From Terebella lapidaria (Eukaryota; Annelida; Polychaeta; Terebellida; Terebellidae): a stretch of 64,000 nt of DNA. The notes beneath the pieces were generated by a model that was not told where the DNA came from, made no database searches, and saw only the letters and a program-made list of their open reading frames with translations. Position numbers and translations under genes: made by a program. The stretch covers positions 24,153,001 through 24,217,000 of the forward strand of contig OX424563.1 in the NCBI GenBank assembly GCA_949152475.1. The letters are read 5' to 3'. Of this stretch, positions 55,699 to 64,000 are shown piece after piece; position 1 is the stretch's first letter; each line of letters begins with the position of its first letter.

Positions 55699-57782
55699 AG
55701 GGCATTTCGGCCCGAAATGCCCTTATGGTTTTGTCTGGGTTTTTTTTTTTTTTTTTTTTTTTTTTTCTTCTTTTTTTTTTACTTTCCGCCGTTTTGGTTT
55801 CCGATCAATAACTCGGGAATGCCTGAACGGATCTTGTCCAAATTTACACCACTGGTCAGAAATATTACATGGAAGACCCCTATTGTTTTGGAGGCGGCTC
55901 CGGGGTCCGTGAGGTCCGTGAGGATGAAATCAAGGTTGATTTTGAGACTTGTTTTCCGATCGATAACTCAAAAAGTATTCATGCAATGGCAAGTATTCTC
56001 TGCATGGGAGTTCATATACCACCAAGGAAGAACCCTATTGATTTTGGGATCACTCCGTCGAACGACCTTTGACCTAGAGCTCGGAAGAATTTTTGCTGAT
56101 TCATCCTTGAGGCTTTCATGCATATCTCGGAAACGGTGCGTCGTAGAGCGAAACGGAGCTCAATTTCGGCCTCCTGGCACTAGACAAACTAGTCTAGGGG
56201 GTATCTTGGGTCGAAACGACCCCTGGTGTCAAATTTTTTTTCGCCGACTCGGCACTTCCTGTTTGGCCGTATCTCGGAAACGGTACGTCGTAGAGCGAAA
56301 CGGAGCTCAATTTCGGCCTCCTGGCACTAGACAAACTAGTCTAGGGGGTATCTTGGGTCGAAACGACCCCTGGTGTCGATTTTTTTTTTCGCCGACTCGG
56401 CACTTCCTGTTTGGCCGTATGTCGGAAACGGTGCGTCGTAGAGCGAAACGGAGCTCAATTTCAGCCTCCTGGCACTAGACAAACTAGTCTAGTGTGTATC
56501 TTCAGTCGAGACGACCCCTGGTGTCGATTTTTTTTTTCGCCGACTCGGCATTTCCTGTTTGGCCGTATCTCGGAAACGGTGCGTCGTAGAGCGAAACGGA
56601 GCTCAATTTCGGCCTCCTGGCACTAGACAAACTAGTCTAGTGTGTATCTTGGGTCGAGACGACCCCTGGTGTCGAATTTTTTTTTCGCCGACTCGGCACT
56701 TCCTGTTTGGCCGTATCTCGGAAACGGTGCGTCGTAGAGAGAAACGGAGCTCAATTTCGGCCTCCTGGCACTAGACAAACTAGTCTAGTGTGTATCTTGG
56801 GTCGAGACGACCCCTGGTGTCGAATTTTCTTTTGCTGACTCGGCACTTCCTGTTTGGCGGTATCTTGGAAACGGTGCGTCGTAAAGCGAAACGGAGCTCA
56901 ATTTCGGCCTTCTGGCACTAGACGAAGTAGTCTAGGGGTATCTTGGGTCGAAACGACCCCTGGTGTCGATTTTTATTTTTTGCCGACTTGGCACTTCCTG
57001 TTTGGCCGTATCTCGGAAACGGTGTGTCGTAGAGCGAAACGGAGCTCAATTTCGGCCTCCTGGCACTAGACAAACTAGTCTAGTGTGTATCTTGGGTCGA
57101 GACGACCCCTGGTGTCAAATTTTTTTTCGCCGACTCAGCACTTCCTGTTTGGCCGTATGTCGGAAACGGTGCGTCGTAGAGCAAAACAGAGTTCAATTTT
57201 GGCCTCCTGGCACTAGACAAACTAGTCTAGTGGGTATCTTGGGTCGAGACGACCCCTGGTGTCGATTTTTTTTTCGCCGACTCAGCACTTCCTGTTTGGC
57301 CTTATCTCGAAAACGGTGCGTCGTAGAACGAAACGGAGCTCAATTCCGGCCTTATGGCACTAGACAAACTAGTCTAGTGGGTATTTTCGGTCGAGACGAC
57401 CCCTAGTGTCGATTTTATTTTCGCCGACTCCGCACTTCCTGTTTGGCCGTATCTCGGAAATGGTGCGTCGTAGAGCGAAACGGAGCTCAATTCCAGCCTC
57501 CTGGCACTAAACTAACTAGTCTAGAGGGTATCTTGCGTCGAGACGACTTCTGGTGTCGAATTTTTTTTTGCTGACTCAGCACTTCCTGTTTGCCATATCT
57601 CAGAAACGGTCCGTCGTAGAGCGAAACGCAAAGATGCCTAAGGACGGGGTATGTCACTTAAACTTTGACCATGGACAGATTCAGAGTCATTATGGTTCTA
57701 GACGCGGTCTCTTAGGTATATGTTAGGTAGGAATAGAACTCACACGAAATGCCCCAAGGCATCTTCAGGCCTTGACGTCTAG
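55699..57782 (+). mobile_element. Helentron-type element with 148-bp tandem core, copy 2 (uninterrupted)
   Basis: Same hairpin head (AGGGCATTTCGG) and same tail (ACGTCTAG, then T) as 21313-25308, nearly identical in sequence. The core has unit starts GCCGACTC at 56243, 56391, 56539, 56687, 56834, 56982, 57129, 57276, 57423 and 57570, a period of 147-148 bp, with about eleven copies of the ATCTCGGAAACGGT block. Each unit carries the hairpin CTAGAC-AAACTA-GTCTAG. Long frames through the core come from the period of 147 (a multiple of three) and are not genes. Confidence 0.8.
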
Positions 57783-60456
57783 TTGTATATACATGTATGC
57801 GCGTATGTCCGAGTATGAAAATTATATTGCAGACGTCGTACCTAAAAATTGGGGTTCGAAGAATGACCCCCTTGGCTCGGGAATAACCCGGAATATCTCA
57901 CTACTATGGATGTGTTTAGCTGCTTAATTAGTTCTAATATCACTAAAAAGTGTTGTAACATCACCAAAAATTGTTGTTTTGACATTTGAACGTCACTGAA
58001 GATTAAATTCAAGCTCCTAATAATTGATGGTAATATTTTGACACTTAGATCACAACTAAAATCATCATATTCTATTAATGTGCCAATATTTAACCTCTAT
58101 TTTGAAGTACATGTATTCTATAAATTTACACCGTGCTCCTCAAATTATGGAAGATATATGCTGTGCACGGAGCTAGCAACTTCCCATCTTCTGCTCTCCT
58201 TTTTACAAGTATCACAGTGCTGCAAGACGGCAAGAGAGAAGGTGCTTCGAATTAAAAATGATCAAAGAACTCAACTGAAATAGATTTAATTATTTATTTT
58301 CATCGAATAATCAATCAGCATTATAATGGATGAGCAAACAAGATATTTGAGTGAAATAACAGCTCTTGAGTACATATTGAGTACATAGTGTATATTAAAT
58401 GACTTAACACCTAACTCATTCAAGTACTAAGTGATTCAAATACAAAGTACATTGTAAGTGTATTAACATAGAAGTGGATGTTCACATTTCAGAAAGGTAT
58501 TGTACATATATAGGTATGTATATTCTATTCAGAGAAAAGTCTATAAGTGGATGTATAAAATATATCGTGCATATTTGTCATAATCTTAAATATTGAACCA
58601 CATAATGCACATATATAGTTATGCATTCTAACCAAGGAACCCCATAGGTGCAAAGATGATGTGAAAGTTCGTTTTTCCATGTGTGCAATACAGTCATATA
58701 ACATAGTACTAGTGAAAATTTACATATTTTAATACATGTTAATACATGTTAATACATGAATGTCTGAATAGAATTAATTTTCTGCATTGCATGTTCAGAT
58801 GCATGATGATGATGATGCATGCTGAATCTACCTTTTTATACTTGAGATCTATGGTATATAAGTCGTACAATACAACAGTTTAATAATCAGAACTTGTGTA
58901 GCTGTGAGGCATTGGAAACAATATAACTATATGTGATATTCATAATTGCCATGCCTGCCAGATAATCAGTTATATGGTACAACAAGAATGATAATTGGTG
59001 AAATTTTCTGCAACAGACCTACATGTATGTGCACATTACGATTGTGTCTTCTATTCACTCATTGATCTGGGTGTCAGATTTCAGCATAATTAATTGGTAT
59101 GTACATGTATATGAGAGGTATTGAGACGCAGGCACTGATAGCATGGCCATGCACTGTGGAGATGATGAATGATGAATATTGTGAACGCAAGCGTTTATAG
59201 CCTGGCCACTGGAGATAGAATGATGTCGTGAACGCAAGCGTTTATAGCCTGGCCACTGAAAGGATGAGTGATAGTGTGCATGAAACCATTCAGCCTGGCC
59301 AGTCTCGAGATGAAATTAACATACACTGGAATGCAAATATTATTTCACGATCATGAAATCTTACACCCAGGAAATTGACCTCAAGTAATTTATGAAGATA
59401 TATTATTGTACATGTAGACAGCAGTGTTCAATATATTATTGTACATGCAAGTGCAATATATCACATTCAATATCTCATTGATGTGATGCAATATGTAAAT
59501 GTACATTTATTTGAAATATTGTTTAAATCATACAAAAAATTTTAATTGGTTAATATTTGATTATGTTTCTATACCACTTTTTGAGTTCCATGCATCAATA
59601 TTACTACATGTAATTCATTATGAAGACATCAGATACATAAATATATTATTAAATGTAACCACAACTGGTCAGTAATATTTTCCATGTAATTCACACCAAA
59701 CAGCATTATTTGATGCTACAAATAATGAGAAATATACATGTATGTTAAATAGTACATACTCTACAAGTATTTACAGCTCAGAAAATGTGAACAATATGCA
59801 TCTACATATAGCAAAAAAAAACATAAACAAAATTACTGATTTGATATATTTACAATATTGAATGAGTGTTTTTCAACACAAATGATTCAAACAAAATTCA
59901 TATACTTATCACATATGAACGAATAAAAATTCAAATAAATCATAACAAGCAGCGATATCTATCCACCACTGAAACATGAGAAAATATTGTGAATACATGT
60001 AGTATACATGTTAAATAATACATTAATATACCCCAAAACTATTCAATATTTACATGACAGAAAAAAAAAAACTTTTCAATATTTACATGATAGAAAATGC
60101 AAACAATATCGAGGATATGCACTCACCACAACACATGTTTATATAACTATCTTGAGATAAGATTGATACAATTATAATGATTGTCCTTCCGACATATATA
60201 ATTGGAATAAAATCATAAGACATGTACTGATGTACAGACATACAGCATCATATGTCACATTATATTATAGTTACCAAGACCCATTTAATACTCCCACCCA
60301 CACCAGAGGGGTCCTCCTACCGTATAGCCTACCCACCCCAACGTGTCCACCGATTACAGGTGGACATCTTCCCTGCCATTTTGGAGGGGCCAGGTTGTCT
60401 TGTATAAACCCCCATTATATTATGGCGCCTGAATCATCCATGTGTTTTGAAGATTT
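57783..60456. other. AT-rich spacer, possibly 3' region of the Helentron; small minisatellite
   Basis: No gene. 59120-59310 holds about four degenerate copies of a 45-55 bp unit containing GAACGCAAGCGTTTATAGCC then TGGCCACTG. I could not find a CTRR end with hairpin that would mark the 3' end of the Helentron. Confidence 0.5.
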
Positions 60457-63400
60457 CTATATTTCAGTGATGCATGCAACTATTGCTTTGTGATCAGACC
60501 AAGGACATTCTAATGTAGTTGTCGATAGAGAGTCCATGTTTGTGAATATTAAATCTACCACTGAGCCATGATCTGTTGTTGGTGTATTCATTTTGTTGAT
60601 ACAGTTGAAAGTATAGTTCATATATTGTTCTAGACCAGCATGTGCCTTGTCACGATGATCAAAATTAAAATCTCCCAAAATAACTAGATTCATTGTGGGA
60701 TCAACAATACACAATAATTCCTTTGTCATTATACCTTTGAACATCTCAAATGAAAATGCAGGTGATCTGTATAGAAACACTATTTGAATAGGATTGGTCA
60801 AGTCACCAGTTTTGATGAAAGTGAATTCTAAGGACACAGAACTAAAGTGGCTGAAGATGAGAAAATGGTCGGAGTGCTTCTTTTGGACAAGAGAAAGCAA
60901 ACCATGATGAGGTCGAGATTTTGATGTGCCATCTAATGCTTCGTCATTTCTGAGAGGACTGAATTGATCAAAGGTATAATTAGCATCTGGATCATTTTCA
61001 GTTAACCTAGATTCTGCAAATGAAACAACATCAGCATATATAAAATTTGCATCTGCCATTATATCTTGAAAATGAGCATGAACTGATCGTGCATTATGAA
61101 AGACGATCTTGAAGGTGTTTGTGTTCATCTGATACAGGGGTGTATAGCAGAGCTTAACAGCAGCATCTTGTCTTAGTCTCTCCAATTCTTTTGTAACAGC
61201 ATCACACGTTGCTATTTTGTCTTCATTTAGTTCTAAGATATGGAGATTTGCAATATTCTGTGCTCTACTTAGTGCCACATAATGAATATGGTCTCTCCGA
61301 GTTGACCCCAAGTGAACAACAACCTTTGGCAATGTTTCTCCTTGAGCTTTGTGAACTGTTTTGGCTGCTGCAGACCTTAGAGGAAACTGTATTCGGACAG
61401 CATGTACATTTTTCCGCACAGTAAACTTTCGCTTAATGTCGAAAATTGGTGTCCATTCTGATGAAATTTGGGGAGAATATAATGCTCGATATTTTCGTCT
61501 CTGATCTTTGCCAATTTTCTCGTTATCAAAGTGGACCCACAAAATACTTGGCCTTGTTGTGGTGTTCATCTTATATTCGATATGTTTTAGGACACAACCA
61601 GAGCCATTTGTTAGCCCATCATCAACAGATATATTTGCAACAACCTCATAACGTAATCCGGGTGACACTCTAAGAGGATTGTGTAAGCCTGCTGTCCTAG
61701 TTGGATCAGTAGTTACTGTCAGAATTATTTTTTCTTTCACATCATTTGCAAAATCACCTAAAATAGAATCTAAAGCAGGTATAGTCACTTTTTGATTCAG
61801 ACTTTTGTCAAAGAGAGAACTGTTGAATTTGTTCACCATTGCATTCGTTGTGAATAAATGAGGTAAGTCAAGGAGTTCAGACTCGTCTTCTGGTTGGCAT
61901 TGTCTTTCTTTTAGTGTGTCAATATCATTCTGAGTATGTTTACCTTCTCGCAAGCGATTCAGCAATAACGCAAACTGCTGATCATCTTTCTGTCTCATGA
62001 TCTCATCAAGTTCAAAAGCAGAGAAATACTCCTTCCAAAGATTTGTTGCAAGTGGTCCATATCCAGAAGTCAAGTCTTTGAATATCCAACCATCACCTAC
62101 AGGCTGTAACTGACACAAGTCGCCAATTAGTATCATGTGGACTCCACCGAAGACCTTGGTATTTCCTTTGATTTGCTGCAATCTTAGGTTTATGAAATTA
62201 AGCATGTCATGGCCGACCATAGATACTTCATCAATGAAGACTACAGAAAGATTTCGATACTTTGTTCGAAGAGTGTTCAGCTTTTCCGTGTCTAGTGGTT
62301 TACAAACTTTATAACCTTGACTCACTGGTAGGAACAATGCGGAATGTATAGTTGTTCCACGGATACCGAAAGCAGCTTTACCAGTTGGCGCCAAGAGGAG
62401 TATTCGGCAATCAAGTGGATTTTCTCCTTCACAAGAACAAAGGTAACGATGCAGTGTTTGATATAATGTATTGGTAACTACAGATTTTCCAACACCGGCG
62501 CCGCCAGTCAATATAACCCTTAATGGCTCTTCTTTGGTTTTTATCCAGTGGACAACGTGTGAATAAAATTCTCTTTGTTTTCGATTGAGAGACTGGACTA
62601 ATTGCAAATATTCAGCTTGAGGAAGTCTATTGGGTACGGATATCTCATTGGCCACTGAACTTGTTGATCCAATAGTATCACCTAAAATATCAGACTGCAT
62701 TTGTGAGCATTGCTTCGGGTCAAAATAGATGTATTTTTGGCTTTCTGTTGAACCAATCTCTTCATCTAAGGCATTTTCTTCTTGGGCACCAGGTATAAGA
62801 TTGTCATAAACTTCTTCGTCATCAAAGTTATGGGATTTTTCAGCAACCTCATCTAGTATTTCTGTGTAGTTTGCATAGTCTCGGTACTTTTGACCAATTG
62901 CTTGTTCAACTGCTTTGAAATGTGCCTCGTACGTGTCAAATGTTCCCAACAGATCTTTGTCTTCATTTCTCCATGGTAAGAACAGCATCAGCTTTTCCCG
63001 ACAGAAATTTTCATAGTCTGACTTGCGGTTATAATTTACAAATCGAATGACCTTTGGTTTGGCTCTTTTTGTGAATAGTGTACCATTTGGCAATGCTAAA
63101 ATGATATTCGACTTTCTGCCGTTTTCATCATTTTCTTTGTTATCAAGTTCATTGTTATCATCATATATATCAGCTTCTTTGTCAACGGCAGGACCCTCAT
63201 CCTCTGTGGCACTTTGTTTAGGTTTGGTAGCATTATACTGAACATTCAATTTCGATGCATAATCTGCAAGACACCAGTTTTCTAATTGTCCAGGACGTTT
63301 ACTATATCTGTCGATGATATTCTTGGTTTCAACGTCTGTTGATTCTTCATCCAACTCTTCCAAATCAGTTTTACTTTTCAATAAAAAAATTCGGTCTGTG

Positions 63401-63930
63401 TGTGGTGATGTGTTTACGAATATTACATCTCTGGTACATTTTGATAGTGGTAGCTGTAAAACCAGATACACAGCTTCTTGAGCACAAACTTCTACACTTT
63501 TTAGGAACATATTTCCAATGTGCCGAACACTTTCTTTTATGTCCATATTGCCCGCTCTGGTTTCTTTGCATGCTCGATCTAATAATGCACTCATTCCCTT
63601 CTGAGACTTGTTGATGTAATTGACAATATACATCGCACATGCATAGGGATCTAGTATAAATTGCAGATCATGATTGGCCTTCCAGGCTGATAGTAATTGT
63701 TTACAATAAGCATTTACCCTTATGTCACAAGGATCACGTTTCAAGTATATTTTAGCATCTGTTATGGAACTACGTATAGCTTTTATATACTGGGATTCTG
63801 TCATATGGAGCTCACGTAAGAATTCTTTAAATGATAATTTGATACCATCCTTATTATCAACCAACATGTTGAATTCTTTTAAGCCTTTCAGCATTTGAAT
63901 CGGTACCATCTGAATCTGAATCAGTACCAT
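60457..63930 (-). CDS. Helentron Rep/helicase-endonuclease polyprotein, C-terminal 1157 residues
   Basis: The 5' part (Rep nuclease) lies off the right edge. Seen here: a Helitron Rep-to-helicase linker (WKANHDLQFILDPYACAMYI, then YINKSQKGMSALL; EAVYLVLQLPLSKCTRDVIF; LENWCLADYASKLNVQY). Next is a PIF1-type 5'-3' helicase with Walker A LTGGAGVGKS (about 477), Walker B VFIDEVSM (about 562), GDLCQLQPVGDG and TVHKAQGETLPK with YVALSRAQN. Last is a C-terminal APE-like endonuclease (about 940-1157: FHNARSVHAHF, LGDFNFDH, SDHKAIV). Helicase plus C-terminal endonuclease marks the Helentron branch. It mobilises the element by rolling-circle-like replication. The first 13 residues (MVLIQIQM...) are probably spurious: upstream coding (IPPMPRTMILVPVDN) is in another frame, so about one indel lies near 63900. 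Otherwise uninterrupted. Confidence 0.9.
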   Translation of the reverse strand: MVLIQIQMVPIQMLKGLKEFNMLVDNKDGIKLSFKEFLRELHMTESQYIKAIRSSITDAKIYLKRDPCDIRVNAYCKQLLSAWKANHDLQFILDPYACAMYIVNYINKSQKGMSALLDRACKETRAGNMDIKESVRHIGNMFLKSVEVCAQEAVYLVLQLPLSKCTRDVIFVNTSPHTDRIFLLKSKTDLEELDEESTDVETKNIIDRYSKRPGQLENWCLADYASKLNVQYNATKPKQSATEDEGPAVDKEADIYDDNNELDNKENDENGRKSNIILALPNGTLFTKRAKPKVIRFVNYNRKSDYENFCREKLMLFLPWRNEDKDLLGTFDTYEAHFKAVEQAIGQKYRDYANYTEILDEVAEKSHNFDDEEVYDNLIPGAQEENALDEEIGSTESQKYIYFDPKQCSQMQSDILGDTIGSTSSVANEISVPNRLPQAEYLQLVQSLNRKQREFYSHVVHWIKTKEEPLRVILTGGAGVGKSVVTNTLYQTLHRYLCSCEGENPLDCRILLLAPTGKAAFGIRGTTIHSALFLPVSQGYKVCKPLDTEKLNTLRTKYRNLSVVFIDEVSMVGHDMLNFINLRLQQIKGNTKVFGGVHMILIGDLCQLQPVGDGWIFKDLTSGYGPLATNLWKEYFSAFELDEIMRQKDDQQFALLLNRLREGKHTQNDIDTLKERQCQPEDESELLDLPHLFTTNAMVNKFNSSLFDKSLNQKVTIPALDSILGDFANDVKEKIILTVTTDPTRTAGLHNPLRVSPGLRYEVVANISVDDGLTNGSGCVLKHIEYKMNTTTRPSILWVHFDNEKIGKDQRRKYRALYSPQISSEWTPIFDIKRKFTVRKNVHAVRIQFPLRSAAAKTVHKAQGETLPKVVVHLGSTRRDHIHYVALSRAQNIANLHILELNEDKIATCDAVTKELERLRQDAAVKLCYTPLYQMNTNTFKIVFHNARSVHAHFQDIMADANFIYADVVSFAESRLTENDPDANYTFDQFSPLRNDEALDGTSKSRPHHGLLSLVQKKHSDHFLIFSHFSSVSLEFTFIKTGDLTNPIQIVFLYRSPAFSFEMFKGIMTKELLCIVDPTMNLVILGDFNFDHRDKAHAGLEQYMNYTFNCINKMNTPTTDHGSVVDLIFTNMDSLSTTTLECPWSDHKAIVACITEI

Positions 63931-64000
63931 CGATAGTGTTTGTTGTGTTATCCACAGGCACCAATATCATAGTTCTTGGCATTGGTGGTATCGGATACCC

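Noticed and set aside
55690-57406. Long plus-strand frames repeating RKRCVVERNGAQFRPPGT
   Set aside because: They are translations of the 147-148 bp tandem core. The period of 147 keeps the frame open by arithmetic. No start context, domain or codon signal supports a protein.

Overview
This 64 kb window is eukaryotic, intron-bearing and built mostly from transposable elements. I find no prokaryotic operon, rRNA, tRNA gene or CRISPR array. The set of elements (Helentron with a C-terminal endonuclease, short elements with tandem cores that look like molluscan 'pearl' elements, a CR1/L2-type LINE with a 2A-like peptide, piggyBac, hAT, a TatD-bearing Ty3-like fossil) points to a marine invertebrate, most likely a lophotrochozoan such as a mollusc. 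That assignment is inference. No species marker is present.

Layout. 1-3180: a GC-rich LTR retroelement fossil on the minus strand (5' LTR, gag-like part, zinc knuckle), running off the left edge. 3.2-8.5 kb: old dispersed repeats, including the 3' end of an RT-type retroelement. Diverged inverted arms at about 6960-8220 and 18190-19490 bracket a 10 kb interval. That interval holds a nearly seven-copy 364-bp tandem array (10940-13406), a hAT-type element with 8-bp target duplication (14187-14925) and a very clean element with 82-bp perfect terminal repeats and a CCAAT duplication (15632-16857). 20.4-26.3 kb: tRNA-like SINE copies and a Helentron-type non-autonomous element (21313-25308) with a second one (21844-24494) nested in its poly-T. 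The second has a 134-bp tandem core rich in nuclear-receptor half sites.

26.7-33.1 kb: a decayed hAT transposase, then a complete piggyBac element (28463-33076; TTAA at both ends) whose six-exon transposase lacks the central catalytic segment. 33.5-36.9 kb: a truncated Ty3-like fossil with integrase followed by a TatD-nuclease-like ORF, interrupted by a 763-bp inverted-repeat element. 37.7-40.5 kb: an element with about 435-bp terminal inverted repeats. 40.6-42.7 kb: a tandem duplication.

45.1-54.6 kb: the best candidate for a cellular gene, a two-exon minus-strand gene for a 349-residue RPA-like OB-fold protein. It has an NRF-1-type palindrome upstream, and its 8.3 kb intron contains an almost intact LINE, a degenerate Helentron-type element, a hAT MITE and an intronic hairpin. 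55.7-57.8 kb: a second copy of the 148-bp-core element. 60.5-64.0 kb: a Helentron Rep/helicase-endonuclease gene on the minus strand, the possible driver of the non-autonomous elements, running off the right edge.

The coding material is thus largely a transposon community: Helentron plus its presumed satellites, three or four hAT-type traces, piggyBac, a LINE and two LTR fossils, nested around one possible host gene.
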